Origin: DATFNV01 sp963827935
GTDB lineage: Bacteria; Planctomycetota; Planctomycetia; Gemmatales; Gemmataceae
Direction of reading: 5' to 3'
DNA length: 64,000 nucleotides
NCBI GenBank assembly: GCA_963827935.1
Contig: CAWHCN010000013.1
Span: 1-64,000, forward strand
In this document: in pieces, positions 53,211-61,824 of the stretch
How positions within the stretch are numbered: the stretch's first letter is position 1
Layout of the letters: each line of letters starts with the position of its first letter
Notes under the pieces: generated by a model
Told to the model about the DNA's origin: nothing
The model's database searches: none
The model's input: only the letters and a program-made list of their open reading frames with translations
Made by a program: the position numbers and the translations under genes

Positions 53211-53393
53211 CTAGTTCATCGAAAACGCCACGTGATACTGTAGCCCGGGAATCCGATCCAGTGCCGGACGATGCGGTACGCGGCGGGGTTGGGTCTTCTG
53301 GGCGAGCTGTTTGGTGGCGGGAGTGACGGAGGCGAGCGCCGCGACCCCAAAGGCCGCGGCCACGATGCCGAGGAGGGACAGACAGCGGAACAT
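53211..53393 (-). CDS. Small secreted protein, hypothetical
   Basis: A 60-residue protein from ATG 53393. Residues 1-22 (MFRCLSLLGIVAAAFGVAAL) look like a signal peptide, followed by a basic segment (KTQPRRVPHRPALDRIPG) ending YHVAFSMN. It lies upstream of the propeller gene on the same strand with a gap of 45 bases. No family is recognised. Confidence 0.45.
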   Translation of the reverse strand: MFRCLSLLGIVAAAFGVAALASVTPATKQLAQKTQPRRVPHRPALDRIPGLQYHVAFSMN

Positions 53394-53690
53394 GCCAAGG
53401 CTCCAGAAAAACAGGTCCGTGCAACACTGCACACAGCCCGGACCGGAGCCTGCGCTCGCAGCCCGGGGAGCATAACAAACCACTCTACGAATCATCCAAG
53501 AAAATAGCAAGCGCGGGCTGAACCTTGCATAAGTCACTTTCCTGCCCCGCTGAGACCGTTCGGGAAGAATGACGTTGTGCTCGCACACGTATTGAGTGGT
53601 TGCTGGCCGGGCGTACTCCCGGAGAGATGGCATGAGAACGGAGCCAGACCTGTCAGCTGACGGTGTCACCACACCTTCGGACACCATCTG
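53394..53690. other. Intergenic region, no gene seen
   Basis: About 300 bases between the small secreted-protein gene and the 11-base repeat array. No hairpin with a T-run or coding frame stands out. Confidence 0.35.
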
Positions 53691-53833
53691 ACACCATCCT
53701 GACACCCTGGTGACACCATCCTGACACGCTCGTGACACCCTTGACACCACGCTGACACCCTCGTGACACCGTGCTGACACCCTCGTGACACCTGCTGACA
53801 CCCTCGTGACACCGTGCTGACACCGTCATGGCA
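53691..53833. repeat. Array of about 13 direct repeats with 11-base period
   Basis: The heptamer TGACACC recurs every 11 bases, with a few 9- or 10-base steps, each followed by four variable bases (CCTG, CTCG, GTGC and similar). The period is not a multiple of three, so the array is not coding, and 11 bases is close to one helical turn, so the heptamers would face the same side of the DNA. It lies downstream of map. Confidence 0.85.
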
Positions 53834-53960
53834 CCATCCCATCCGGACGCTCCCACCAACCCAGCCAGTGGACAGCTGGCGTCGCCGCATGCCAGCTGCG
53901 GCAGGGCCGGCTCGACTTCGTACGCGGCTCCACAGGTCGTTGATTCAGTCTGAGCCGCGC

Positions 53961-54818
53961 TCAGGCCGGCGCTGTCGCGGCGACCGGCGCGGCGGGGACG
54001 GCAGGCGCGGTGGGCGGATCTTCGTCGCCGGTGACCACCACGATGCCGCCGCGCGTCACGGCGAAGGTGTGCTCCATGTGGACGCTCGGCAGGCCGTCGC
54101 GCGTCACCACTGTCCAGTGATCGCGGAGCGTGTCCACGTCCGATCGGCCCATGTTGACCATCGGCTCGATGGCCAGGACCAGCCCTTCCTCGATGCGGAA
54201 GTCGTGTTTCTTGACCTCGCGGTTGACGAAGTTCGGCACCTGGGGGTTTTCGTGCATGATGCGGCCAATGCCGTGGCCCACGTATTGCGTCACGACGCTG
54301 AAGCCGCTGCGCTCGACATGCTGCTGCATGAGGGCGGCCACCTCGGACCACCACTTGCGCCGCGTCAACTCGACGCGGGCGATCTCGAGCAACTCCTCGC
54401 CCACCTTCACCAGCCGTCGCCACTCGGGCCGCACGTTGCCGACGATGATGGTCAGGGCAGCATCGGCACACCAGCCGTTGAGCTTGCAGGCGGTGTCGAT
54501 CTTGATCAGGTCGCCGTCGCGGACCTGGCGCGACCCGGGGATGCCGTGGACCACCTGCTCGTTCAGCGAGATGCAAGTGCAGGCAGGGAAGGGGACGCGG
54601 ATACCTTGTGTCTTGTAGCCCTTGAAGAGTGGGAGGGCTCCGTGGCTGGTATAGAGGGCCTCGACGGCCCGGTCGATTTCGATGGTGCGCGTGCCGGGGC
54701 GGGCCATCTCGCGGCAGATCCGGAGGGCGCGGGCGACAATCTTGCCCGCCTCGCGCATCAGGCCGATCTCGCGGGGCGATTTCAGCTCGGGCGCCTTGGA
54801 TGAGAACCACTTGAACAC
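53961..54818 (-). CDS. map: Methionine aminopeptidase, type I
   Basis: A 285-residue protein. All metal-site motifs are present: NEQVVHGIPG, IKIDTACKLNGWCADAAL (two Asp), QYVGHGIGRIMHE (His), LAIEPMVNMG (Glu) and MEHTFAVT (Glu). It removes the initiator Met from new proteins. It follows adk on the same strand as in many spc operons. The last 25 residues form an Ala/Pro-rich tail (PPTAPAVPAAP) that is longer than usual for the family. Confidence 0.95.
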   Translation of the reverse strand: MFKWFSSKAPELKSPREIGLMREAGKIVARALRICREMARPGTRTIEIDRAVEALYTSHGALPLFKGYKTQGIRVPFPACTCISLNEQVVHGIPGSRQVRDGDLIKIDTACKLNGWCADAALTIIVGNVRPEWRRLVKVGEELLEIARVELTRRKWWSEVAALMQQHVERSGFSVVTQYVGHGIGRIMHENPQVPNFVNREVKKHDFRIEEGLVLAIEPMVNMGRSDVDTLRDHWTVVTRDGLPSVHMEHTFAVTRGGIVVVTGDEDPPTAPAVPAAPVAATAPA

Positions 54819-54883
54819 GGGAGCTTACCTATCAGCCACACGAACAGGGGCCGCAACCGATGCAGATGCGGTCCGGCCCTTAT

Positions 54884-55527
54884 TCAGCGGCTTAAAAGCC
54901 GTTCGATTCGCCCATACACCTGGTCGATGCCACCCTCGCCGGACACATCGCGGAGCAAGCCCTTGTCCTTGTAGTAAGGGATGAGGTCCACGGTATTCTG
55001 ATGGTACTGGCGAAGCCGCTCGCGCACCGTTTCGTCCTTGTCGTCGGGGCGCTGAAACAGGGCATGCCCACACTTGTCGCAGAATCCCTCGCGGCGGGCG
55101 GGATTGTTGACGCGGTGGTAGGTCGCCTTGCACTGGGGGCAACTCCAGCGGCCGCTCATCCGTTGCACGATCAGCTCGTCGTGGACCTTCACGAAGATCA
55201 CCCGGTCGAGGTCGAGGTGCTGCTGACGCAGAGTGGCGTCGAAGGCGTGCGCCTGGGCCAGTGTCCGCGGATAGCCGTCCATGACGAAGTTCTCGGGCCG
55301 ATCCGACCGTAGGAAGCGTTCGTTCACCAGGTCGTTGACCAGGCTGTCGGGAACAAGTTGTCCGGCACGGATGTAAGGTTCGGCCTGCTTGCCCGGAGCT
55401 GTCCCTGGCGAACGGCCTCACGAAGGATATCGCCGGTGCCGACATGGACGAGCTTGTGGCGTTCGCTCAGGAGCTTGGCCTGAGTGCCCTTGCCGCTGCC
55501 GGGGGGGCCAAGGAGGATCAATCTCAT
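54884..55527 (-). CDS. adk: Adenylate kinase, one-base frameshift
   Basis: From ATG 55527 the frame has the P-loop LLGPPGSGKGTQAKLL and HVGTGDILREAV. Adding one G at the CCC of 55403-55405 (plus strand) restores RQGTAPGKQAEPYIRAG and continues through FVMDGYPRTLAQAHAF and the zinc-type LID with CPQCKATYHRV and GFCDKCG (Cys4), to the stop at 54884. The full enzyme is about 215 residues, normal for Adk. Adk is essential, so this break is almost certainly a sequence error. It lies between secY and map. Confidence 0.93.
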
Positions 55528-55651
55528 GGGCTGACCCGATCCGTACGCGCGGAATGCCGAAACACCACCGTCCCGGCCACGACCATCATATCTTATTCAC
55601 GCAGCACGGTGAGGCCAACGGTTTAGCCGCCGCCCCCCGGGCGGCGCACGT

Positions 55652-57022
55652 TCAATCTTCCGTCAATCCCGGATAGTTGCGCATCACCAGGTGGCTATTG
55701 ATCTTCTGCACCAGATCCAAGGCCACGCTGATGACGATGAGCAGTCCTGTGCCGCCGTAAAAGCTGGCGATCCGATAATCGACGCCCATGGTCTCCTGGA
55801 TAACGCTGGGCACGATGGCGATGACCGCCAGGAACGCCGCCCCGATGTAGGTAATGCGCAGCATCACCCGCTCCAGGTACTCAGCGGTTCGCTTGCCGGG
55901 CCGATAGCCGGGGATGAAGGTGCCGTAGTCTTTCAGGTTGTTGGCCATGTCCTTCGGATTGAAGATCAGGGCCGTCCAGAAATAGCAGAAGAAGTAAATC
56001 AGGGCGATGTAGCAGAGGTTGTAGATGTAGCCCTGGCGTTCGAAGGAGTTGGCCAGGGCAACGGTCCAGGTCCAGCCGGTGCCGGCCAGGGCGCGGAACA
56101 GGAGGATAGGCACCATCAGCAGGCTGCCGGCAAAGATAACCGGCATGACGCCCGCCTGGTTGACGCGGAGGGGCAGGTAATTGCGCGTGCCGCCAAACAC
56201 CCGTCGTCCCCGGATGTGACGGGCCGACTGTGTGGGGATGCGCCGCTGCCCCTTGGTGATGGCGATGACGCTGACCACCACCGCCACAAAGAGGATGATC
56301 AGCACCAGCAGCTTCTCGAAGCTGATATCGGACCCGCCCGTACCACCAAGGGTAAAGATCGACTGCTTGAGACCGCCCGTGCTGGGGTCGAACAGGAGGG
56401 TCTTGGTGGCGTCCGGCAGACGGGCCAGGATGCCGGCCATGATGATGAGACTGATGCCGTTGCCGATGCCGTATTCATCAATTTGCTCGCCCAGCCACAT
56501 GAGAAAAACCGTGCCGGTGGTCATGAGCAAGACGCCGGTTAGGACGGCGTACCACGTGTTGTATTCGGTAATGGCCCAGCCCAGTCCGCCCCCCGAGCCC
56601 TGGGGCGACATCAGGTGATTGACCACGAACCAGGACTGGACGAGGCAAATCGGCACGGTGGCGTAGCGGGTGTACTCGTTGATTTTCTTCCGGCCGCTCT
56701 CCCCTTCCTTTTGCAGCTTCTCCAGCGGCGGATACACGCTGCCCAGAAGCTGGAAAATGATGGACGAAGAGATGTAGGGCATGATGCCCAGGCCGAAAAT
56801 GCAGGCGTTGCTCAGGTTGCCCCCTGAGAACATCGACACGAAGCCCAGCACCTGGCCCAGGGCTGACTGCTGGACGGTCTGCATCGACTTGAGCATTTCG
56901 TACTGGTTGATGAACGGCATCGGAACGTGATAGCCGATGCGGTAGATGACGAGGAAGAGGATGGTGATGAAGATCTTCTGGCGCAGCTCAGGGATGCTAA
57001 AAATCGCCTTCAACTGTCGCAT
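55652..57022 (-). CDS. secY: Preprotein translocase subunit SecY
   Basis: A 456-residue membrane protein with about ten hydrophobic segments, from PELRQKIFITILFLVIYRIG to the end. SecY signatures are FSGGNLSNACIFGLGIMPYI, GIGNGISLIIMAGILARL, QRRIPTQSARHIRGRR and LPLRVNQAGVMPVIFA. It forms the protein-export channel with SecE and SecG. It is intact and sits between rplO and adk, the standard position. Confidence 0.97.
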   Translation of the reverse strand: MRQLKAIFSIPELRQKIFITILFLVIYRIGYHVPMPFINQYEMLKSMQTVQQSALGQVLGFVSMFSGGNLSNACIFGLGIMPYISSSIIFQLLGSVYPPLEKLQKEGESGRKKINEYTRYATVPICLVQSWFVVNHLMSPQGSGGGLGWAITEYNTWYAVLTGVLLMTTGTVFLMWLGEQIDEYGIGNGISLIIMAGILARLPDATKTLLFDPSTGGLKQSIFTLGGTGGSDISFEKLLVLIILFVAVVVSVIAITKGQRRIPTQSARHIRGRRVFGGTRNYLPLRVNQAGVMPVIFAGSLLMVPILLFRALAGTGWTWTVALANSFERQGYIYNLCYIALIYFFCYFWTALIFNPKDMANNLKDYGTFIPGYRPGKRTAEYLERVMLRITYIGAAFLAVIAIVPSVIQETMGVDYRIASFYGGTGLLIVISVALDLVQKINSHLVMRNYPGLTED

Positions 57023-57145
57023 GGGTCGGCTCCGTGACGGAGGATGACCGGGTAACGGGAGGACGGGACCACAGGGAGACGGGACAGCGAAGGTGCATGA
57101 TCTCGCTGACCGGTCGTCCCCGCTGTGCCTCAGCCCGTGGCCCGG

Positions 57146-57658
57146 TCAGGCTTGCGGTTCCCTGGGCGGGCGCGGCTTCATCTTGTTGCGTTTGGGTTTC
57201 TTCGGCGGCGGAATGACCTCGGCGGTGCCTCCGCGGGCCGTGATCTTCTCGGCGGCCGACTTGGAAAAATGGTGGGCCCGCACCGTCAGCTTCCGCGTCA
57301 GCTCGCCCGTCCCCAGGACGCGGACGCCGTCGGCCGGGCCCTTGGCCAGTCCCGCCTTGCGTAGCGCTTCCTGATCGACCGTGGCGCCGTCGGCGAAGAG
57401 GGCTTCCAGGTCGCCGACGTTGACCACGAGGTAGTGCTTGTCCCAGGTGGCATGGCTGAAGCCGCGCTTGGGGATGCGGCGGAAGAGCTGCATCTGCCCA
57501 CCTTCGAACAGTGGGGAGAACATCTTGGCGCCGGCGCTGGCGTACTGCCCCTTGCTGCCGCGCGACCCGGTCTTGCCGTGCCCGCTGCCGATGCCCCGGC
57601 CGACCCGCTTCTTCTTGCGGTGCTTGTGAACGCCTTGGTGGACTGTTGAGAGGTCCAT
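57146..57658 (-). CDS. rplO: 50S ribosomal protein L15
   Basis: A 170-residue protein from ATG 57658. KKKRVGRGIGSGHGKTGSRG and GGQMQLFRRIPKRGFSH are conserved L15 blocks; LNVGDLEALF-like NVGDLEALFADGATV follows. The C-terminal tail is extended with PPPKKPKRNKMKPRP. It follows rpsE directly, with no rpmD (L30) gene between. A palindrome separates the two genes. Confidence 0.96.
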   Translation of the reverse strand: MDLSTVHQGVHKHRKKKRVGRGIGSGHGKTGSRGSKGQYASAGAKMFSPLFEGGQMQLFRRIPKRGFSHATWDKHYLVVNVGDLEALFADGATVDQEALRKAGLAKGPADGVRVLGTGELTRKLTVRAHHFSKSAAEKITARGGTAEVIPPPKKPKRNKMKPRPPREPQA

Positions 57659-57671
57659 GTCTCCACTCCTG

Positions 57672-57712
57672 GCCGCTTGCGGCTTCGCAGATCCTGCGAA
57701 GCCGCAAGCGGC
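57672..57712. repeat. Perfect 19-base inverted repeat between rplO and rpsE
   Basis: GCCGCTTGCGGCTTCGCAG at 57672-57690 is complemented at 57694-57712 with a three-base loop. It could form a hairpin in the ribosomal mRNA just upstream of the rplO start. Confidence 0.88.
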
Positions 57713-57723
57713 TCGGTTCAGGG

Positions 57724-58227
57724 TCACGCCGCGCAGGCATGCACATCCTCGCGGGTTCGCAGCTCCATCAGTCCGGCGATGGTAGCCTTGACCAGGTTGA
57801 TCGGATTGCTGCTGCCGTGGACCTTCGTCAGGATGTTACGGACGCCGGCGACCTCGAGGACATCGCGCACGCCGGGTCCGGCCTTGACCCCGGTGCCCGG
57901 GCCGGCCGGGACCAGGATGACCCGGCTGCCGCAGTATTTGCCGATGACCCGGTGCGGGATCGTATCGCCCTTGAGCGAGATCCGTTTCTGGCGTTTCATG
58001 GTTTCCTGGGCGTCCTTGGTGGCCTTTTCGACGGCCGGCGGCACCTCGTTGGCCTTGCCATAGCCGGCGGCGACGCGCCCCTGATGATCGCCGACGACGA
58101 CCAGGGCGTTGAAGCTGAAGCGCCGGCCACCCTTCACCACCGCGGCGCAGCGGCGAATCTTCACCACGCGGTCTTCCAGGCCGTCTTGACGCTCCTGACG
58201 GCCGCCGCGATCTCGATCTCGTGCCAT
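57724..58227 (-). CDS. rpsE: 30S ribosomal protein S5
   Basis: A 167-residue protein from ATG 58227. VVKIRRCAAVVKGGRRFSFN and VVVGDHQGRVAAGYGKANEV are the conserved S5 RNA-binding region, and GSRVILVPAGPGTGVKAGPG and HGSSNPINLVKATIAGLMEL follow. It binds 16S rRNA and takes part in decoding fidelity. Intact. Confidence 0.97.
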   Translation of the reverse strand: MARDRDRGGRQERQDGLEDRVVKIRRCAAVVKGGRRFSFNALVVVGDHQGRVAAGYGKANEVPPAVEKATKDAQETMKRQKRISLKGDTIPHRVIGKYCGSRVILVPAGPGTGVKAGPGVRDVLEVAGVRNILTKVHGSSNPINLVKATIAGLMELRTREDVHACAA

Positions 58228-58247
58228 GTTCGTTTGCAACCTTCTTT

Positions 58248-58295
58248 ACAAGCCCGACGCGCCAGCAAGGTCCCTTGCTGGCGCGTCGGGCTTGT
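58248..58295. repeat. Perfect 23-base inverted repeat between rpsE and rplR
   Basis: Arm 58248-58270 begins ACAAGCCCGACGCGCCAG and is matched exactly at 58273-58295, leaving a two-base centre. It fills the whole gap between the two genes. Confidence 0.88.
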
Positions 58296-58302
58296 GTGCT
58301 AC

Positions 58303-58670
58303 TCAGAACTGTAACCCACCTTCGCGGGCGGCATCGGCCAGGGCCTTGACCCGGCCATGGTACTTGTAATGTCCGCGATCGAAGGCCGCCCGGGCGATCC
58401 CTTTGGCCTTGGCCTCCTCCGCGATCTTCTTGCCGACGACGACGGCCCCCTTGACACTGCCGCCATAGCTGGCCTTGTCGCCTTCCTTGATGGCCAGGCT
58501 GCTCGCCGCCGCCAGGGTGACGCCCTGGGCGTCGTCGATGAGCTGGGCGTAAATGTGCTTGTTGCTGCGGAAGACGGTCAGGCGGGGCCGTTCCGCGGTG
58601 CCGGTGATCCGCGCCGGACATGCTGCCGTCGCCGCAGCTGCTGCCGCTGCTTCGCCTTTTGATGGTCCAT
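58303..58670 (-). CDS. rplR: 50S ribosomal protein L18, one-base frameshift
   Basis: ATG 58670 begins MDHQKAKQRQQLRRRQHVR, the typical basic L18 N-terminus. One G missing near 58616 breaks the frame; restoring it gives HVRARITGTAERPRLTVFRS and continues NKHIYAQLIDDAQGVTLAAA, AREGGLQF to the stop. The product is about 122 residues, the usual size. L18 is essential and binds 5S rRNA, so this is most likely a sequence error. Without the correction a spurious fusion with rplF appears. Confidence 0.9.
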
Positions 58671-58716
58671 GACTCCCTGCCTCTGCGACCCACGATTGCC
58701 GACCGTGAGTCATTTT

Positions 58717-58763
58717 GTTTAGCCGCGGTTCGCAGACCGCAGTTCTGCGAACCGCGGCTAAAC
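58717..58763. repeat. Perfect 20-base inverted repeat between rplR and rplF
   Basis: GTTTAGCCGCGGTTCGCAGA at 58717-58736 is complemented at 58744-58763 with a seven-base loop. The TTTAGCCGC edge is shared with the palindrome at 15247-15303. Confidence 0.88.
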
Positions 58764-58768
58764 GATCA

Positions 58769-59319
58769 TCACCCACCGCTCGTGAAGGACTTGCCTTCCT
58801 TGCGGCGTACCTGTTCGTTGTCGTAGCGCACGCCCTTGCCCTTGTACGGCTCGGGCGGCTGGCGGCGCGGATTTCGGCGGCGAACTGCCCCACCTTCTGC
58901 TTGTCCGCACCCGTCACCACGATGTGCGTCGGGTCGGTCAGGGCGACCGTGACGCCGTCCGGCGGCGTCAGCGCGATCGCATTGGCGAAACCGACTGTCA
59001 GCACCACCGCCTTCTTGTCCATGCGCACCTGGTAGCCGATGCCTTCGATGACCAGCCGTTTCTCGAACCCCTTGGTCACGCCCTGCACCATGTTGGCGAT
59101 GAGGCTACGAGTCAGGCCGTGCAGGGCGCGGTTGGTGCGGTCGTCGTCCGGGCGGGCCACCTTGACCACCTTGCCCGACTCGTCGAACTCGACCTTCATG
59201 TTGCGATGATAGGCCAGCTCGAGCTTGCCCTTGGGCCCCTCGACGTTGACCTTGCCGTCCGCCACGCGGACCTTGACGCCGGCGGGCACGACCACGGGTT
59301 GTTTGCCGATCCGAGACAT
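58769..59319 (-). CDS. rplF: 50S ribosomal protein L6, one-base frameshift
   Basis: ATG 59319 starts MSRIGKQPVVVPAGVKV, followed by VNVEGPKGKLELAYHRNMKV and KRLVIEGIGYQVRMDKKAVV, clear L6. A base is missing near 58866; with it restored QPPEPYKGKGVRYDNEQVRR and KEGKSFTSGG follow to the stop at 58769. The resulting length (about 184 residues) is normal. Essential gene, so probably a sequence error. Confidence 0.92.
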
Positions 59320-59334
59320 CGTGGCAGTTCCTTC

Positions 59335-59364
59335 CCCCTCTCCCCGGAGTACCGGGGAGAGGGG
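59335..59364. repeat. Short perfect inverted repeat between rplF and rpsH
   Basis: CCCCTCTCCCCGG at 59335-59347 pairs with 59352-59364 across a four-base loop. It resembles the inner hairpin of the element at 33675-33820. Confidence 0.8.
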
Positions 59365-59375
59365 AGACATTTGGC

Positions 59376-59822
59376 TTACCAAACGGTACACAGCAGTTCG
59401 CCGCCGACTTTCTGGGCCCGGGCCTGGCGGTCGCTCATCACGCCGCGGCTGGTGCTGATAACCGCAATCCCCAGTCCGTCCAGCACCGGCTTGACCTGGT
59501 CGGTGCGGCGGTAGAGGCGCCGGCCGGGCCGGCTGGCGCGCTGAATGTTGCGGATGACCTTCTCGCCGTCCGGACCGTACTTGAGGAACACGCGCAGGAT
59601 GGCCCCCGGGCCATACCCTTCTTGTTTGGGCGTGAACGTTTCGGCACCGGCCTCGTCGGCCACCATCTCGCCGACCTGGAAGTCGAGGATGAAGCCTTCT
59701 TCCTTGAGCACCTGCGCTACCCGGGCCTTGAGCTTGGTGGCGGGCATGTCCACAGCCGGGCGCTCGATGCGGTTGGCGTTGCGGATGCGCGTGAGCATGT
59801 CCGCGAGAGAATCGGTCATCAT
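59376..59822 (-). CDS. rpsH: 30S ribosomal protein S8
   Basis: A 148-residue protein with DSLADMLTRIRNANRI at the start and GLGIAVISTSRGVMSDRQAR and GGELLCTVW at the end, diagnostic of S8. The middle (EAGAETFTPKQEGYGPG) has a short insertion relative to most bacteria. Intact. Confidence 0.97.
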   Translation of the reverse strand: MMTDSLADMLTRIRNANRIERPAVDMPATKLKARVAQVLKEEGFILDFQVGEMVADEAGAETFTPKQEGYGPGAILRVFLKYGPDGEKVIRNIQRASRPGRRLYRRTDQVKPVLDGLGIAVISTSRGVMSDRQARAQKVGGELLCTVW

Positions 59823-59835
59823 GGTCGGCTAATCC

Positions 59836-60072
59836 TCACCAGCTGGCCTTGGTCACACCCGGGATCAGGCCGTCGCTGGCCATGTTGCGGAAGCAGATGC
59901 GGCAGATGCCGAACTTGCGATAGACGGCCCGGGGCCGGCCGCAGATTCGGCAACGCAGCCGGATGCGGATCTTCTGGCGCGGCAGCATCTTGTTCTTTTC
60001 CGGATCGCGCTTGTGCGCTTCCAGCTTCTTCACGCCCCTCAGGAACTTCACAAACTGTGCTTCTGTGGACAT
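59836..60072 (-). CDS. rpsN: 30S ribosomal protein S14 (zinc-binding type)
   Basis: A 78-residue protein from ATG 60072. It carries two C-x-x-C pairs (CRICGRPR and CRICFRN), as in the type Z S14 with a zinc site, and ends DGLIPGVTKASW. It is somewhat longer at the N-terminus than the usual 61-residue form; a later start is possible. Intact. Confidence 0.93.
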   Translation of the reverse strand: MSTEAQFVKFLRGVKKLEAHKRDPEKNKMLPRQKIRIRLRCRICGRPRAVYRKFGICRICFRNMASDGLIPGVTKASW

Positions 60073-60133
60073 AGGAGAATCCGAATGTCGTGATGCACGC
60101 GGCTGATCACTCGGCCGCGAGCAGCTGGTGGTC

Positions 60134-60675
60134 TTATTCCTCGCGAAACGGCATGCCAAAGGCCCGCAGCAGGTCGCGGGCCTCGTCGTCGTTGTCGGTG
60201 TTGGTCACGAAGGTCACGTCCATGCCCTGGATGAAGGTGACCTTGTCCGGATCGATCTCGGGAAAGACGCCCTGCTCGGTCAGGCCCATGCTGTAGTTGC
60301 CGTGCCCGTCGAAGCTCTTGGGGTTGACGCCGCGGAAGTCGCGGATACGCGGCAGGGTCACGCTGATGAGCCGGTCGAGGAATTCGTACATCCGGCGGCC
60401 ACGCAGCGTCACCCGGCAGCCGATGGCCTGGCCCTCGCGGAGGCGGAAGGCGCTAACCGAGGTCTTGGCGAGCGTAATCTGCGGCTTCTGGCCCGTGATC
60501 TGCCCCAGCTGCTCGGCGGCCTGGTCGATACGGTTCTTGTCCTGCAGCGCCTTGCCGACGCCCATGTTGACCACGATCTTCTGCAGTTTGGGCAAGCTGT
60601 GCGGGTTCGAGCGCCCAGCTTCTGCTCGAGCTGCTTGGTGATTTCCTTGTAATAGCGGTCCATCAAGCGGGCCAT
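60134..60675 (-). CDS. rplE: 50S ribosomal protein L5, one-base frameshift
   Basis: ATG 60675 starts MARLMDRYYKEITKQLEQKL. One G missing at the CCC of 60614-60616 (plus strand) breaks the frame; corrected it reads GRSNPHSLPKLQKIVVNMGV, then VTLRGRRMYEFLDRLISVTL, RDFRGVNPKSFDGHGNYSMG and MDVTFVTNTDNDDEARDLLR. The product is about 180 residues. L5 binds 5S rRNA and is essential, so a sequence error is likely. Its start overlaps the rplX end by 13 bases. Confidence 0.93.
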
Positions 60676-61067
60676 GATTGCCCCCACGGATTGATCGTTT
60701 CGCGCTCGCTCAACTCTTCCTGGCGTAGGCCGGGCGCGCCTTGCTCGAGCGCCCCAAGACCGCCGCCGCATTTCTTGCAATAGCGTTCCTTGCGGCCGTC
60801 GGCCGCGTAGCGCCGCCCCATGCGCACGCCCCGCTTGCAGGTCGGGCAGTAGATCATCACGTTGGAGACGTGAATCGGCATCTCCTTCGAGAGACGACCC
60901 CCCTGCTGGTTGCGGCGATTGGGCTTCAGGTGCTTGTACACCCGGTTGATCCCCTCGACGACGATCTTGTCCTCGTCGGGAATCACGCGCAAAACGCGAT
61001 GGGCGCGGGCCTTTTCGGCATCGTCGCCGGTCACGATCACGACCAGGTCGTCCTTCTTGATGCTCAT
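60663..61067 (-). CDS. rplX: 50S ribosomal protein L24 with Cys-pair extension
   Basis: A 134-residue protein starting MSIKKDDLVVIVTGDDA, with the KOW motif region VLRVIPDEDKIVVEGINRVY. The C-terminal part includes CPTCKRGVRMGRRY and YCKKCGG, four Cys that could bind zinc, and a long tail, both unusual for bacterial L24. It overlaps the start of rplE. Confidence 0.93.
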   Translation of the reverse strand: MSIKKDDLVVIVTGDDAEKARAHRVLRVIPDEDKIVVEGINRVYKHLKPNRRNQQGGRLSKEMPIHVSNVMIYCPTCKRGVRMGRRYAADGRKERYCKKCGGGLGALEQGAPGLRQEELSERETINPWGQSWPA

Positions 61068-61078
61068 CGTCGGTCCTC

Positions 61079-61106
61079 ACCGGCGGGCTAACGCCGCGCC
61101 GCTCGC
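61079..61106. repeat. Half copy of the 36966-37024 palindrome between rplX and rplN
   Basis: CACCGGCGGGCTAACGCCGC and eight following bases match one arm of the palindrome at 36966-37024. The complementary arm is missing. Confidence 0.75.
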
Positions 61107-61111
61107 CACAA

Positions 61112-61480
61112 CTACACGACCTCGGACGCCAGATTCGTGATCTTGATGAAGCCCTTCTCGCGCAGCTCGCGGGCCACGGCTCCGAAGATGCGGGTGCCAC
61201 GCGGGTTCTGCTCGGTGTCGATGAGCACCAGGGCGTTGCGATCGAAGCGGACGTAGCTGCCGTCGTCGCGCCGGGTGGCCTTCTTGCAACGGACGACCAC
61301 GCCGCGGACCACGTCCCCCGGCTTGACATCGCCGCCGGGGATGGCCTTCTTGACGCTGGCGATAATCACATCGCCCAGGCCGGCATAGCGGCGGCGCGAG
61401 CCGCCCAGCACCTTGATGCACATGCACTCTTTGGCCCCGGTGTTGTCCGCAACATCGAGGTAGGTATACATCTGGATCAT
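61112..61480 (-). CDS. rplN: 50S ribosomal protein L14
   Basis: A 122-residue protein: MIQMYTYLDVADNTGAKECM, RRYAGLGDVIIASVKKA, VRCKKATRRDDGSYVRFDRN and GTRIFGAVARELREKGF are all typical. Intact and of normal length. Confidence 0.97.
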   Translation of the reverse strand: MIQMYTYLDVADNTGAKECMCIKVLGGSRRRYAGLGDVIIASVKKAIPGGDVKPGDVVRGVVVRCKKATRRDDGSYVRFDRNALVLIDTEQNPRGTRIFGAVARELREKGFIKITNLASEVV

Positions 61481-61507
61481 GACGCCGTTCGCCTTTCCGC
61501 AACTTCC

Positions 61508-61819
61508 TCAGGCCGTCGGTGCGGCGACCTGGGCCGCCGCGCCGGCGGCGCGGGTCACCACGCGCACCACCCGCCAGTTTTTCAGCTTGGAGAGCGGCCG
61601 CGTCTCCATGATTTCCACCGTATCGCCCGTGTGCGATTCGTTCTGCTCGTCGTGGACGTGGCAGATGGTCCGCCGCTTGATATACTTGCCGTACTTGGGG
61701 TGCTTGACCAGGCGCGGAATCTCAACGCGACGGGTCTTATTCATCTTGTCGCTGGTGACCACGCCGACTTCAATGCGGCACCGTCCCCGTTCGCTGGTCT
61801 CTGGCATCGTCTCCGCCAT
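61508..61819 (-). CDS. rpsQ: 30S ribosomal protein S17
   Basis: A 103-residue protein. I chose ATG 61819 because AAGGGG lies ten bases upstream; a GTG at 61828 overlapping the rpmC stop (GTGA) is an alternative. The core (GVVTSDKMNKTRRVEIPRLV, HPKYGKYIKRRT, GDTVEIMETRPLSKLKNWR) is typical, and the tail is Ala-rich. Confidence 0.95.
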   Translation of the reverse strand: MAETMPETSERGRCRIEVGVVTSDKMNKTRRVEIPRLVKHPKYGKYIKRRTICHVHDEQNESHTGDTVEIMETRPLSKLKNWRVVRVVTRAAGAAAQVAAPTA

Positions 61820-61824
61820 TGTTG

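Noticed and set aside
51462..53243. 593-codon plus-strand open frame
   Set aside because: Antisense of the Asp-box propeller gene, which has clear motifs.
53691..53833. Possible CRISPR array or coding tandem repeat
   Set aside because: The unit is 11 bases with four-base variable parts, too short for CRISPR and out of frame for protein repeats.
58303..59391. Apparent fusion protein of L6 and L18
   Set aside because: Produced by two indels that put both genes into one open frame; each gene has its own start and stop after correction.
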